From NCBI GenBank assembly GCA_016935075.1, contig JAFGRP010000202.1, positions 1-37,745 of the forward strand: a stretch of 37,745 bases of DNA, given 5' to 3'. Both the position numbers and the translations under genes were made by a program. The notes beneath the pieces were generated by a model. The model did no database searches. It was given only the letters and a program-made list of their open reading frames with translations, and was not told the origin of the DNA. Origin of the DNA: Deltaproteobacteria bacterium (GTDB lineage Bacteria > Desulfobacterota > Syntrophia > Syntrophales > UBA5619). Positions 17,594 to 26,557 of this stretch are shown piece after piece. The stretch's first letter is position 1, and every line of letters starts with the position of its first letter.

Positions 17594-17616
17594 CTCCGAC
17601 GCGAGGCGGAGTTTTT
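17594..17616 (+). terminator. Intrinsic terminator after the lyase gene
   Basis: CTCCG (17594-17598) and CGGAG (17607-17611) form a GC-rich stem with an eight-base loop, followed by TTTTT. It stands about 110 bases after the lyase stop and just before the convergent flavodoxin gene ends. Confidence 0.55.
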
Positions 17617-17620
17617 CCGT

Positions 17621-18070
17621 TTATGACCGACCCAACTGCTCGCCGAACGCGTTTCCATATGCCTGGCAGGCCCGCAATCCCTCCTCGGTGCCCACCTTAT
17701 GCTCCAGGAGATTGAAGGATCCCAGATTGACCATATCCATCTTGAAGACGTTCTCCATGGTATCGAAGATCAGTTTGGGCGCATCCCCGCTATGGGTGTA
17801 GGAACCGAAAGCTCCTCCGGTCTTGCCCGCAGGATCGGCTTTTTGGACCAGAAAGAGGAACACCTTCATGGAGCCGATCATATCCCGGTGGTAGGTGGGA
17901 GAACCGAAGATATATCCGTCATACCCCTGCAATTCCTTTTCATTTTTGATTGCGGTGATCTTTTTCACCTCCGCATCGTTCCCGGAAATCCGCACCCCTT
18001 CGGCGATATACTCCGCCATTTGCTGGGTTTTCCCGGTTCTGCTGTCATAGGCAATCAGTACTTTCCTCAT
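17621..18070 (-). CDS. Flavodoxin-family protein
   Basis: A 149-residue cytoplasmic FMN protein, normal length for a short-chain flavodoxin. The phosphate-binding loop is SRTGKTQQMAE at residues 9-19; later GSPTYHRDMIGSMK and GAFGSYTHSGDAP match the two loops that sandwich the flavin ring. It probably carries one or two electrons between redox enzymes, or acts as an NAD(P)H:quinone-type reductase; the partner is unknown. GGAGTGGAGC precedes ATG 18070. It is the second gene after the small unknown protein at 18119, 48 bases away, and shares its promoter. Confidence 0.88.
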   Translation of the reverse strand: MRKVLIAYDSRTGKTQQMAEYIAEGVRISGNDAEVKKITAIKNEKELQGYDGYIFGSPTYHRDMIGSMKVFLFLVQKADPAGKTGGAFGSYTHSGDAPKLIFDTMENVFKMDMVNLGSFNLLEHKVGTEEGLRACQAYGNAFGEQLGRS

Positions 18071-18118
18071 GCTCCACTCCTTCCTCTCATTTTTTCCTGA
18101 TTTTGCCGCTTCCGTCCA

Positions 18119-18379
18119 TCAACCCGTTTCCAACCTCCGCGCACAATCCCGGATTTCTCCGGCCACATCCATCCGGCGGACGAGCCGTTGGTGCTCTTCG
18201 GGAGTGATCCGCGATACGCACAGGTAACTGGTAATCGCTTCGTCGTTCAATCCGATCCGTCGGGCCTCCTTCACGTTGACCCGATAGGCCTCGATTTCGG
18301 TCTCCCGATCGACAAAAACTTCCTTCAAATGATACTGTTTGGGGTCAAGCCGGCGGTTGATGCGAAAAACGGTATTCAT
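18119..18379 (-). CDS. Conserved-looking hypothetical protein, 86 residues
   Basis: I do not recognise this protein. ATG 18379 is preceded by GAGGGGGC at good spacing; a TTG nine codons upstream is less likely. It is charged and soluble, with no signal peptide, Cys motif or membrane helix. Coding is supported by a strong promoter upstream, a fitting ribosome-binding site and the flavodoxin gene 48 bases downstream on the same strand. A role linked to the flavodoxin is only a guess from position. Confidence 0.6.
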   Translation of the reverse strand: MNTVFRINRRLDPKQYHLKEVFVDRETEIEAYRVNVKEARRIGLNDEAITSYLCVSRITPEEHQRLVRRMDVAGEIRDCARRLETG

Positions 18380-18425
18380 CCGGATAGCCCCCTCGTGTCC
18401 GTTCAATTTCTGGTCTGTATCGCCC

Positions 18426-18448
18426 GGCGCTGTGCGATAAACAGCGCC
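18426..18448. other. GC-rich hairpin in the leader of the 18379 gene
   Basis: GGCGCTG (18426-18432) and CAGCGCC (18442-18448) form a perfect 7-bp stem with a nine-base loop. On the minus strand it falls in the untranslated leader about 45 bases before the ATG; it is not followed by T on that strand. On the plus strand TTTGTGT follows. It may be a regulatory or stabilising stem. Confidence 0.4.
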
Positions 18449-18461
18449 TTTGTGTCAGGAA

Positions 18462-18490
18462 AGCATAGGCAGAACGGGTGCGTATGTCAA
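18462..18490 (-). promoter_or_regulatory. Sigma-70-type promoter for the hypothetical-flavodoxin pair
   Basis: TTGACA (18490-18485), 17 bases, TATGCT (18467-18462). A second TTGACA lies about 25 bases further upstream without a matching -10 box. Confidence 0.75.
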
Positions 18491-18672
18491 TAAAATATTG
18501 GCCGCATGTCAAGCCACAAAATACGGGTTGCGAGGGATCATTTGGCGGATTCATGGATATGAGGAGATTCCATGATTCTGTGGTATGAGTTTCGGGCGGG
18601 GCATGGCGTTTGCTGGTTTTGGGCCGATTCCGTAACGGGTTCAAAAAGGGTTGCCGGTTTCCCTGGGGATCG

Positions 18673-19542
18673 TCACTTGCGCCACGCGACCTCCAGGCGC
18701 CTGACCCCCAGGGAACAGGCAAAGGTCAGGATGAAGTAAAGGACCGTAATCGTGATCCAGACCTCGAAGGTCAGGTAGGTCGCGCTCATGAGTTCCAGTC
18801 CCCGGAACGTGAGTTCCGGGATCGAAATCACCGAAACGATGGCGGAGTCCTTGATCGTCGAGATGAGCTGGCCCGCCAGGGACGGCAGGATGCGCCGGAA
18901 GGCCTGCGGCAGGATCACGAAACGCAATTGCTGCCCTCGGGTCAGCCCGAGGGCATGGGCGGCCTCCCACTGGCCCTTCTCGATCGACTGGATGCCGGCC
19001 CGGACGATCTCGGTGATATAGGCCGCCTCGTAGAGAACAAGCGTCGCCAGCCCCGCGAGAAAACCCGCCAGGCGCGCCGGGGGGGCAAAGAGGAAAGCCA
19101 GTATCTCCTGCACGCCCGGCGACGCCGCGCGGACGAGTTTCTCCATCCCAAGGAGGGTCATGATGCGCTCGCCGATGAAAAAATAGACGATGAAGACCAG
19201 GACCAGCGGCGGGAGGTTCCGGACGAGCTCCACATAGCTTGTGGCGACGAGGCGCTCGAAACGGCCGTGGTTCACCCGCAGAAGCCCCATAGCCGTTCCG
19301 AGCAGGGTGGCCAGCATCATCGCCCAGAGACTGAGCTTAACCGTGGTCAGAAACCCCTTCGTCAGCGTGCCCGCATGCGGGCCTCCGGCGTCCCAGCGGA
19401 TGAGGTACTGCAGGATCACGGGCCACTGCCAGTGGTACTGCATCTCCACGGTGACACGATGGACGAAATAGAGCGCCGTTGCCGCCAGAAGCACAATCAG
19501 GACGCCGTCAAGCGGCGCGAACCGGATCCTCTTTTTCGTCAA
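18673..19542 (-). CDS. Polar amino-acid ABC transporter, permease 2
   Basis: A membrane-spanning subunit of a HisM/GlnP-type uptake transporter, about 289 residues. The EAA loop that docks on the ATPase is present as YITEIVRAGIQSIEKGQWEA, continuing ALGLTRGQQ, then ILPQAFRRILPSLAGQ. Around five or six hydrophobic helices are visible, with an N-terminal extension that includes one helix. Translation appears to start at TTG 19542 after GGGGGGAAG. It is the last gene of the four-gene transporter operon, 52 bases after the binding-protein gene. With the permease at 21189 it would form a heterodimeric channel. Confidence 0.9.
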   Translation of the reverse strand: MTKKRIRFAPLDGVLIVLLAATALYFVHRVTVEMQYHWQWPVILQYLIRWDAGGPHAGTLTKGFLTTVKLSLWAMMLATLLGTAMGLLRVNHGRFERLVATSYVELVRNLPPLVLVFIVYFFIGERIMTLLGMEKLVRAASPGVQEILAFLFAPPARLAGFLAGLATLVLYEAAYITEIVRAGIQSIEKGQWEAAHALGLTRGQQLRFVILPQAFRRILPSLAGQLISTIKDSAIVSVISIPELTFRGLELMSATYLTFEVWITITVLYFILTFACSLGVRRLEVAWRK

Positions 19543-19594
19543 GGGTCTTCCCCCCGCATGAATGCTTTGGCCGAAGCGGATCTCTCCGGGGCCA

Positions 19595-20428
19595 CTATTT
19601 GAGCAGTTTTTCCCAATCCTTCGTCTCGAACCAGTAGTGTTTGCGTTCCCTGAACCAGCCTTCCGCCTCCGTGACCCGTATCCAGTTGTCCAGGAAGTTC
19701 AGGCTGTCGAAATCCCCCTTCCGGACGGCGAAGCCGATCGGTTCCCGCGTAAAGTCCTCCTTGAGCGGGAGGAAGAGTCGGTCGCGGTTGGCGATCGCCT
19801 GGAAGGCCGGAAGGGGCGCCGAGGCCACGACGGCGTGGACCCTGCCCAGAAGAAGCTCCTGGATCGCCTGCGATTCGTCGTCGAAGAGTCTCGTTTTGGC
19901 CTTCGGCATGAAGCGCTGGACGGCCGCCGCGGCCGTCGTTCCCGTCCGGGCGGCGATCGCAACGTTGGGGCTGTTGAAGTCGTCGAGCCTCTTGAAACCG
20001 GCGGCGCGTTTCCTGTGCGCGACGATCGACATCCCCGTGTGGTCGTAGGGGATCGAGAAGTTGACCTTGAGGTTCCGCTCGGGCCGGACACCCATGCCGC
20101 CGATGATAATGTCGAACTTCCCCGTCAGGAGCGCCGGGATGATCCCGGACCATTTCGTCGGGATGAACTCCGTCTTGACCCCCATGTCCCGGGCCAGCCG
20201 GTTGGCCACGTCGATCTCGAAACCGGCGAAGTTGCCAGCCTTGTCCTGCATCGCCCAGGGAACGAAGGTGGACATGCCGACCTTGAGCACGGCGCGTTTC
20301 ATGACCTGCTCAAGCATGCCCTCCCCGGCCGCCTCCGGGCGGGGTGTCTGGGCGGCCGCCGGCGGCACAGCGCACAGGATGATTCCCGTGATCAGCAGGA
20401 AACCTCTCCAAAGATTCCTCGTTTTCAT
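19595..20428 (-). CDS. Amino-acid ABC transporter, periplasmic binding protein (SBP_bac_3)
   Basis: A 277-residue periplasmic solute receptor. A signal peptide covers about residues 1-26 (Lys/Arg start, hydrophobic core, cleavage near AAAQ). The mature protein follows the class-3 fold: LKVGMSTFVPWAMQDKAGNFAGFEID, the family hallmark, then DIIIGGMGVRPERNLKVNFSIPY, where the Arg normally holds the ligand's carboxylate. GGAGGCAATGCA precedes ATG 20428. Ligand identity (basic, acidic or neutral amino acid) cannot be decided by eye. It sits between the ATPase and permease 2 genes. Confidence 0.92.
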   Translation of the reverse strand: MKTRNLWRGFLLITGIILCAVPPAAAQTPRPEAAGEGMLEQVMKRAVLKVGMSTFVPWAMQDKAGNFAGFEIDVANRLARDMGVKTEFIPTKWSGIIPALLTGKFDIIIGGMGVRPERNLKVNFSIPYDHTGMSIVAHRKRAAGFKRLDDFNSPNVAIAARTGTTAAAAVQRFMPKAKTRLFDDESQAIQELLLGRVHAVVASAPLPAFQAIANRDRLFLPLKEDFTREPIGFAVRKGDFDSLNFLDNWIRVTEAEGWFRERKHYWFETKDWEKLLK

Positions 20429-20448
20429 TGCATTGCCTCCTTTCCTTA

Positions 20449-21192
20449 CTACAAAATCTGGCGCAGAAATGCCTTCGTTCTCTCCTCGCGCGGCGCCTGG
20501 AAAAAGCGCTGTGTTTCACCCTCTTCAACGATCCGTCCCGCTTCCATGAAGACGATCCGGTCGCCCGCCTCCCGGGCAAATCCCATCTCGTGGGTCACGA
20601 CGATCATGGTCATCCCCTCCGCAGCCAGCGTCCGCATCACATCGAGGACCTCCCCGATCATCTCGGGGTCGAGGGCGCTGGTTGCCTCGTCGAAGAGCAT
20701 CACCTTCGGGCCCATCGCAAGCGCCCGGGCGATGGCCACACGCTGTTGCTGGCCGCCGGAGAGCTCGTGGGGATAGCGGTCCGCCTTCTCGGCAATTCCG
20801 ACCTTCGCAAGCAGGCCCATCGTCGTCTCTTCAGCCTGGGCGGGTGTCTTTTTCCGGACCTGCACCTGGGCAAGGTCGATGTTCCTCCTCGCCGTCATAT
20901 GGGGGAAGAGGTTGAAGGACTGGAAGACCATCCCCACCTCCCGGCGGATGAGCAGGCGGTTCCTGCGGTGGTGGTCAAAGGGGATCCCGTCGATCACGAT
21001 CGATCCGCTGTCGACCTCTTCCAGTCCGTTGAGACACCGCAGGAAGGTCGATTTACCCGAACCGGACGGGCCGATCACGACGACGACCTCGCCCCGCCGC
21101 ACCGCGAGCGAGAAACGGTCCAGGGCAACAACCCCGCCCGGAAATCGCTTCGTGAGGTCCAGCGCCTCTATGATCCGCTCGTCCGGCGTCAT
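20449..21192 (-). CDS. Amino-acid ABC transporter, ATP-binding subunit (GlnQ/HisP type)
   Basis: 247 residues, the standard size. Walker [10 protein letters not shown], signature [15 protein letters not shown], Walker [14 protein letters not shown] and the switch His in [11 protein letters not shown] are all intact. It powers uptake through the two permeases of this operon. The start is ATG 21192, overlapping the permease stop by 4 bases (ATGA); the open frame continues to 21513 but that part is the other frame of the permease gene. It is on the cytoplasmic face of the inner membrane. Confidence 0.95.
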   Translation of the reverse strand: MTPDERIIEALDLTKRFPGGVVALDRFSLAVRRGEVVVVIGPSGSGKSTFLRCLNGLEEVDSGSIVIDGIPFDHHRRNRLLIRREVGMVFQSFNLFPHMTARRNIDLAQVQVRKKTPAQAEETTMGLLAKVGIAEKADRYPHELSGGQQQRVAIARALAMGPKVMLFDEATSALDPEMIGEVLDVMRTLAAEGMTMIVVTHEMGFAREAGDRIVFMEAGRIVEEGETQRFFQAPREERTKAFLRQIL

Positions 21193-22016
21193 GGCAGACC
21201 TTGCCCCCGGAAGGGCGCCCGGTTCATGCAGCGCTCCATCGTCCGGACGGCCAGGGAGAGGCCGAAGGTCATGAAAAGATAGATTGCCGCAACCGTGAAC
21301 CAGATCTCGAAGGCAAGGAAGGTCTCCGCCACGATCTTCTGGCCCTGCATCGTAAGGTCGTAGATGGCGATCGTGCTGACCAGGGAGGAGTCCTTGATGA
21401 GTGAAATCCCCTGGCCTGCCAGGGGGGGAAGGACGTGGCGGAAGGCCTGCGGCAGGATCACATGGCGGTATGTGTCGAACCGGCCAAGCCCCAGACTGTG
21501 GGCAGCCTCCCATTGCCCCCTGTCAAGCGAAACGATCCCGGCCCGGAGGATCTCAGCGGCGTAGGCCCCCTCGAAGAGGCTCAATGCCAGGACCGCCGAG
21601 GCAAAGGCGCCGATATCGAGCACGGGCGCCAGGACGAAGTAGACCAGGAAGATCTGGATCAGAAGCGGCGTGTTGCGGATGAGCTCCAGATAGCCCCGCG
21701 CCATGGCCCGTGCGGTAAAAGAGGCGGACAGACGCAAGAGGGTCGTCGTAAGCCCCAGGACCAGGGCGCACAGCAGCGAAAGGGCGGAGATCTCCAGCGT
21801 CACGAGGAGTCCCTGGAGCAGCGGCCCGGCCTTCCAGACCCCCTGTTGCGTCGAGCAGAGGAAAGGGGCAACACGGTACCACTGCCAGGTATAACCCGGA
21901 CCGCCCGTTCCGAGCGTCATCATCCCGACGGCCAAACCCGCCAGCAGCAGGAACTTCCCGTAGTCGGCGAAGGCCGCCCTGCCTGCCCCGGCGGTTCTGA
22001 AAAAATGTGCATCCAT
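21189..22016 (-). CDS. Polar amino-acid ABC transporter, permease 1
   Basis: A membrane subunit of the HisM/GlnP family, about 275 residues, and the first gene of the transporter operon. The ATPase-docking EAA loop reads [20 protein letters not shown], continuing [20 protein letters not shown]. An N-terminal helix (about 18-35) and a Trp/Tyr-containing periplasmic loop precede the core helices. The start is either ATG 22016 (GAGAG upstream) or GTG 22040 (GGGGTGA upstream). It is similar in layout to permease 2, so the pair probably arose by duplication within this transporter type. Confidence 0.9.
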   Translation of the reverse strand: MDAHFFRTAGAGRAAFADYGKFLLLAGLAVGMMTLGTGGPGYTWQWYRVAPFLCSTQQGVWKAGPLLQGLLVTLEISALSLLCALVLGLTTTLLRLSASFTARAMARGYLELIRNTPLLIQIFLVYFVLAPVLDIGAFASAVLALSLFEGAYAAEILRAGIVSLDRGQWEAAHSLGLGRFDTYRHVILPQAFRHVLPPLAGQGISLIKDSSLVSTIAIYDLTMQGQKIVAETFLAFEIWFTVAAIYLFMTFGLSLAVRTMERCMNRAPFRGQGLP

Positions 22017-22179
22017 TCCGGCCGCTCTCGTAAAAAGCACTGATTTCCGTCACCCCTGCACAAGCAGAGGAATCCCTATGGAAATTAAAGAATATACTGG
22101 CTTCCCGCTGGATTTTCTTCTCGCAAAGACGGGGAAGAAGACAACACCGAGAAACCAGAATCGATACTTTGCCGGTTCG

Positions 22180-22404
22180 TCAGATACCCTGCCGGATGCC
22201 CTTGATCCCCGTTCCGAGCAGCCGCGTCAGAAGCCGGAGCACCGCGGCAGGGACGCCGAGACTTTGGGTGATCATACCACATACGCGTTCAATATGAACG
22301 CAGAAATCCGCCCATCCTGCTCGAATGTTTCCATCTGCCGGATGGTCGATGCTTTCGACCTGCGGCTGAAACGAAAATGCGGTAAGACCACCCTGCGGTT
22401 TTGA
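22180..22404 (-). pseudogene. Open, startless frame in a 446-bp gap; possible decayed gene end
   Basis: The gap 22017-22462 holds no convincing gene. On the minus strand one frame is open from 22404 to a TGA at 22180 (74 codons) but has no usable start until ATG 22275, giving 31 codons (ITQSLGVPAAVLRLLTR and onward) of amphipathic character. The upstream part (ADFCVHIERVCG) looks protein-like. No ribosome-binding site is visible. It may be the remains of a gene or part of a dispersed intergenic sequence. The plus-strand frame 22078-22404 has no supporting feature. Confidence 0.25.
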
Positions 22405-22462
22405 TCAGATGGAAAGAGAGCGGCGGACCGCCACCGATACCGACCCCTTCGAGGTTGCGATT

Positions 22463-23827
22463 CTAAAAATAATACCCGACCCTCAGCTCCAGCTTGAAGC
22501 CAAAGGGTTTCTCCCCGTACTCGCTGTCTTTCGGACCGTTGATGAAACTGGCCTTGAGGCGCAAATCGAGGTTCGTGATCCCCGTGTAGGCCACCTCCGG
22601 GGAGAGGGTAAAGCTCTCGTCGTTGAGGTTCACAATGGTCGTCACCGCCGGTGTGAAATAGAGGATATCAAAGGGTTCCTTCTGGGAAATCCGCAGATAG
22701 AGGTAATCGCGCATCGGGTTGATCCGTCCGTACTGACTCTCGAAGAGCTGGGCGGCCTTTTTCAGGGAGGCGTCGTCGCCGGTGGCCGCATAGCATCCAT
22801 ACGCATCATGCGCGAATCCGAAGAATTCCGCCATCTCCGCTTCACTGTATCCGGCGCCGTTGCGGTAGTATTCCAGGATATAGGTCGTGTCGCGGGCCGT
22901 CAGGTATCGTATCCCCAACAGGTAACTGGTCGCGTCGTACTCCACCGTCGAAACCCTTCCGGATGGGTCGAGCAGGCTGTTCTGAACATCCTTGATGTAG
23001 GCGATCTCACCGTGAATCTCCCAGTTCTCCGACAGGTTGCGGGAAAAGTCCGCGCCGAAACGGGTCGTCCGGCTGCCGCCGGTAAAAACCATGAAATCGA
23101 TATCCGTATCGTAAAGGAGCAGGTAGAGCTTCGCGACAAGATTGAGGTAATCCTTCTTGCCGAATTCGGTGTTGATGTGATCGTAGACGGGTTGGATGAC
23201 CGGGGTAAAAGAGAGGGTCTTCAGCGGCCCGTCGAAACTCTTCGTATAGTCGGCCGAGAGGGCGAAAACCCCCTCCATGCCCACCTCGGGATCGTCGGGA
23301 TCTTTCGGCCGATCGATGAACCCTGCCGGATTCCAGGCATATCCCTTACCCCACTTGAAGGTCTTCTTGCCGGCGTCGATCTGCCAGGACGATGACGGTT
23401 TCAGCGAGAGAACCCCCTCGAACAGGTCTGTGCTTTCCCCGTCGTCCTCCAGACGGGTGATCTTGTAGTCCGTGTTGGTCTTGAAGTAGAGGCGGGCGAT
23501 CCCTTTTTCGTAGCTCCCCTCGAGTTGGAACTTGAGGTTCACCTCCTCCAGCGTTCGTCCCAGGTCCCGGCCGGTGAACTTGAAGCGGTAGCCGGCGGAA
23601 TCCCGGTTAAAGCGGGAGAGAAGCGGCTTCGCCTCCAGGTAGCCACCAAAGTGGTAGGGCTTCTTCTCGATTTCGGTCAAATCGAAACTGTAGCTCTCCT
23701 CGGCAGGCAAAAGGGACGGCCAGAGAAGCAACAGGCAGAGCATGACCAGCCCCAACAGCCCCCCGGCGCTCCGCCGGCGCCGGGAGAACCTGTTGCCGCT
23801 CTTTCCTCGCGGGGTTATCACATCCAT
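22463..23827 (-). CDS. Outer-membrane beta-barrel protein of the Lol-like ABC operon
   Basis: 454 residues. A long basic N-terminus (RRRR) and hydrophobic stretch to about residue 42 form an export signal ending near LLPAEES. The rest alternates short aromatic-ended beta-strands and turns, and the last residue is Phe (RVGYYF), the usual BAM recognition end of outer-membrane barrels. WGKGYAWNPAGFIDRPKDP is reminiscent of DUF1302-like barrels that accompany lipid-exporting RND pumps. It is the last gene of an operon with an ABC transporter and a LolA-like protein, so it may pass the cargo to or through the outer membrane; this is inference. ATG 23827 follows GAGGGAGACAGG, 56 bases after the previous stop. 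Confidence 0.75.
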   Translation of the reverse strand: MDVITPRGKSGNRFSRRRRSAGGLLGLVMLCLLLLWPSLLPAEESYSFDLTEIEKKPYHFGGYLEAKPLLSRFNRDSAGYRFKFTGRDLGRTLEEVNLKFQLEGSYEKGIARLYFKTNTDYKITRLEDDGESTDLFEGVLSLKPSSSWQIDAGKKTFKWGKGYAWNPAGFIDRPKDPDDPEVGMEGVFALSADYTKSFDGPLKTLSFTPVIQPVYDHINTEFGKKDYLNLVAKLYLLLYDTDIDFMVFTGGSRTTRFGADFSRNLSENWEIHGEIAYIKDVQNSLLDPSGRVSTVEYDATSYLLGIRYLTARDTTYILEYYRNGAGYSEAEMAEFFGFAHDAYGCYAATGDDASLKKAAQLFESQYGRINPMRDYLYLRISQKEPFDILYFTPAVTTIVNLNDESFTLSPEVAYTGITNLDLRLKASFINGPKDSEYGEKPFGFKLELRVGYYF

Positions 23828-23883
23828 CCTGTCTCCCTCGGCCAGCGGACGACGCGCAAAGACCGCCGCCCGCCGGCGTCATG

Positions 23884-24612
23884 CTACCGCAACGACTCCA
23901 GATTCGGCATGAAGGTCAGCGTGAAAACCTCGTCCTTGAAATCCCGTTTCTTGACACCGGCCAAAATGATGACGGACTTGTAGCCCTTGTAGAGGGGGCT
24001 GTCCGTCTCGGTCACCGCCGGCCGCGTGACCCCGCCGCCGAAATTCTTGACGTCCTTGAAGTAAAGGGTCTTGATCAGCATGTTCGCCTCGGTGAGACAT
24101 TCGATCCTGGTCGGCAGCACCTTCTTCCTGTCCGCCCAGATCTTCAGCCGGTCGTAGGCCACGGTTTTGGTCTTGGCCTTGAGGAAGAGGAGGTATTCAC
24201 CGCCCGTCTCCTCAACCCTCTCCACGTTGTATTCAGCGGCGTAATCCAGTTGCAGGATATCGGCGTTGTTGAAGACGCCCCCGACAACGGATTGGAGGCT
24301 CGTGATCCGGACCGGCTTGCCGACATTGGGAATGAAGAGCCACATGTTCTCGCCCAGCCGCAGGGTGCTCCGCCCCTTTTCACTGGCCGGGGCGATGAAG
24401 AGGGAGGCCACCTTGTCAAGACCCTTCTTGACCGTAAAGAGTGTGAATTCCTTCTTTCTTCCGTCCGGCTCGATGTTGATGAGCTTGCGATAGGATTCGT
24501 AAGATTCGGGACTGAGGTTCCGGTCCAACTGCTTGAGCAGCGCCGCACCGTCAACGGCATACGCCGGCAGGGCAATGGCTATGGTAAGAATGACACTGAT
24601 TATCCTAAGCAT
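23884..24612 (-). CDS. LolA-like periplasmic 'outer membrane lipoprotein-sorting' protein
   Basis: 242 residues with a clean signal peptide (residues 1-19, cleavage after AYA). The mature part has the half-barrel pattern of the LolA/LolB-like family: ENMWLFIPNVGKPVRITS, then YLLFLKAKTKTVAYDRLKIW and PTRIECLTEANMLIKTLYFKDVKNFGG. Known relatives carry lipoproteins or other hydrophobic molecules across the periplasm. The gene lies 9 bases after the ABC permease and before the barrel gene, so it probably acts as the shuttle between them. Cargo is not known. Confidence 0.82.
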   Translation of the reverse strand: MLRIISVILTIAIALPAYAVDGAALLKQLDRNLSPESYESYRKLINIEPDGRKKEFTLFTVKKGLDKVASLFIAPASEKGRSTLRLGENMWLFIPNVGKPVRITSLQSVVGGVFNNADILQLDYAAEYNVERVEETGGEYLLFLKAKTKTVAYDRLKIWADRKKVLPTRIECLTEANMLIKTLYFKDVKNFGGGVTRPAVTETDSPLYKGYKSVIILAGVKKRDFKDEVFTLTFMPNLESLR

Positions 24613-24621
24613 GGGCTTCTC

Positions 24622-25860
24622 CTATACGTGTCTGAGCGCCGTGATCGGCTCCATCCGCGACGCCTTGAAGGCGGGCTGGAGACTGGCGACGACCGAGACG
24701 ATGATAACCGTGGCCGAGATCACGAGAAGGTCGACGGGATCGATACCGGCCTGGAGAACGATCCCCTTCTGCTGGCCGAAATTGTACGTAAATTTGAGGG
24801 CATTGAGAAGAAAAATCAGGCCGATCCCGACAACGTTGCCGATCGCGGCGCCGGCGACGCCCATGCAGAAGCCCTCGATGACGAAGAGGTTGAGGATCTT
24901 CCCCGGCAGCGTGCCGATGGCCGCGATGGTGCCTATCTCTCTGATCCGCTCGTAGACGGCCATGATCATCACGTTCATGATGCTGATCAGGACGATCGCG
25001 ATCAGCATGAGCTTGATGAAAAAGGTCATCAGATCGATCATCTGGGCAATGTTGAAGAACGGTGAGAGCTTCTCCCAGGTGTGGACCTCGAAAAGAGGCT
25101 TGCCCTCTTTATTGACCTCCCGGGCCAGCAGGCCGTCAATCTTGGCGCCGAAGGCGGTCAGGTTTCCGAAGTCCTTGAGCCGGACGGCATACTCGCTCAC
25201 CTGCCGGTCCTCCATACGCAGGATTTCCCGGGCATCCTCCAGGTGGATGTAGCCGTCCCGGCCGCCGGGACCGGTGGCGCTCTCCAGGACGCCTGTGACG
25301 GTGAACTGCTTGCCGTTCACGGAGCCGTCGGCGTTGGTGGCCACGATGACCGCCATATCGCCGGGCTTGACCTTCATCCCCCGGGCCAGCAACTCCGGGA
25401 TCAGGATACCGCCCGGTTTCAGCTCCTTGCCGCCGTCGATCACCCGGCCGGGGAGAAGGGGGACCGTTTTAAACTCCTTCTCCGGATCGATCGCCGTCAG
25501 CCGGATGCTGGAGGTCTCGGTAAAATTGCTGAACATCCCGCCGAGCTTGATCCGGGGCGAGTAGGACTCGATCTCCGGCTGCCCGTTCAGGATCTTCTCC
25601 AGCCGGTCAACGGCGCCTCCCTTGAGGTTAAGGTTCAGGGGAAGGGTTTCGATGGAGGCGACAAACCCCTTCCGGTGCACCTGAAAGTGACCGATCATCG
25701 AGTCCGTGATCTGGCCGATCATCAGGTTCTTGAAGGACCCGGAGACGGAGATGAAGGCCATGACGAAGACCACCCCGACGGTGATCAGCGAAGCGGTCAG
25801 CAGCGTTCGCCGCTTGTATCTCAGCAGGTTCCGTATCGCGATTTTGAAGAGATTACCCAT
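24622..25860 (-). CDS. FtsX/MacB/LolC-type ABC transporter permease
   Basis: 412 residues in the four-helix type VII ABC layout: one N-terminal helix (about 20-42), a roughly 230-residue periplasmic domain, then three C-terminal helices (about 280-305, 325-355 and 378-398). The helix pair surrounds VYERIREIGTIAAIGTLPGKI, the conserved FtsX-family cytoplasmic motif. Family members extract lipoproteins from the inner membrane or power efflux by mechanotransmission, without moving cargo through a channel. Only one permease gene is present, so it would act as a homodimer, unlike LolC/LolE. It overlaps the ATPase gene by 8 bases. Confidence 0.9.
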   Translation of the reverse strand: MGNLFKIAIRNLLRYKRRTLLTASLITVGVVFVMAFISVSGSFKNLMIGQITDSMIGHFQVHRKGFVASIETLPLNLNLKGGAVDRLEKILNGQPEIESYSPRIKLGGMFSNFTETSSIRLTAIDPEKEFKTVPLLPGRVIDGGKELKPGGILIPELLARGMKVKPGDMAVIVATNADGSVNGKQFTVTGVLESATGPGGRDGYIHLEDAREILRMEDRQVSEYAVRLKDFGNLTAFGAKIDGLLAREVNKEGKPLFEVHTWEKLSPFFNIAQMIDLMTFFIKLMLIAIVLISIMNVMIMAVYERIREIGTIAAIGTLPGKILNLFVIEGFCMGVAGAAIGNVVGIGLIFLLNALKFTYNFGQQKGIVLQAGIDPVDLLVISATVIIVSVVASLQPAFKASRMEPITALRHV

Positions 25861-26557
25861 GGCCGTTTCCTCCCTTATTTTGTATCCCTTTGATTTCGCC
25901 GTCCTCGAGGGTGAAAAGGATTTCCGCCTCGCCGACGATCTTCTGATCGTGGGTCGAAAAAATGAACGTGGTTTGGAACTCGTCGCGCATCTGCTTCATG
26001 AGGTTCAGGACCCGATAGGCCGTGGCGTGATCCAGGTTGGCCGTCGGTTCGTCCGCCAGGACCAGCTTGGGCTGGGTCACCAGCGCCCGGGCAACGGCCA
26101 CCCGCTGCTTCTGCCCCCCGGAGATCTGGTCGGGCCGCTTGTCCCCCTGATCGGCCATCCCCACCGCCGCCAGGAGGCCGGTCACCCGCCGCCGCCGTTC
26201 CTCGGGCGCAACCTTCTGGACCATCAGTAGCGGGTATTCGATGTTCTCGTAGACCGTCAACACCGGCAGCAGGTTGAAGTCCTGGAAGACAAAACCGATG
26301 TTCCGGCCCCGAAAGCCCGCGCTCGCCTTGCGGTCCAGGGAGGCCACATCGGTGTCGGCAACGGTCAGGGTCCCCGCTGTCGGCTTGTCCAGACAGCCGA
26401 TCAGGTTCAGGAGCGTCGTCTTGCCGCTCCCGGACGGCCCGACAAAGGAGACGAACGAGGCCGGTTCGATCTCGAAACTGACATTCTTGAGGGCCTGAAC
26501 CGCCACCTCGCCCACCTGGTATTCCTTGCCAACCTGTTGCGCTCGAATCAATCCCAC
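25853..26557 (-). CDS. LolD/MacB-type ABC transporter ATP-binding protein
   Basis: 234 residues, normal for LolD. Walker [17 protein letters not shown]-loop VFQDFNLLP, signature [15 protein letters not shown], Walker [13 protein letters not shown] and the switch His in FSTHDQK are all present. It energises the permease at 24622. The start is GTG 26557, with AAAGGAGGACAAAAACC upstream; this binding site lies inside the end of a small upstream frame (26548-26724), so translation of the two may be coupled. Confidence 0.93.
   Translation of the reverse strand: MGLIRAQQVGKEYQVGEVAVQALKNVSFEIEPASFVSFVGPSGSGKTTLLNLIGCLDKPTAGTLTVADTDVASLDRKASAGFRGRNIGFVFQDFNLLPVLTVYENIEYPLLMVQKVAPEERRRRVTGLLAAVGMADQGDKRPDQISGGQKQRVAVARALVTQPKLVLADEPTANLDHATAYRVLNLMKQMRDEFQTTFIFSTHDQKIVGEAEILFTLEDGEIKGIQNKGGNGHG

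Noticed and set aside
21193-21513. N-terminal extension of the amino-acid ABC ATPase
   Set aside because: Read in another frame of the permease gene; the ATPase core and an ATGA-overlapping start begin at 21192.
22078-22404. 108-codon plus-strand frame in the transporter-barrel gap
   Set aside because: No binding site, no motif, odd composition.
23881-25065. 394-codon plus-strand frame opposite the LolA-like and permease genes
   Set aside because: His/Asp/Gly-rich low-quality product; the minus-strand genes have clear family motifs and operon spacing.
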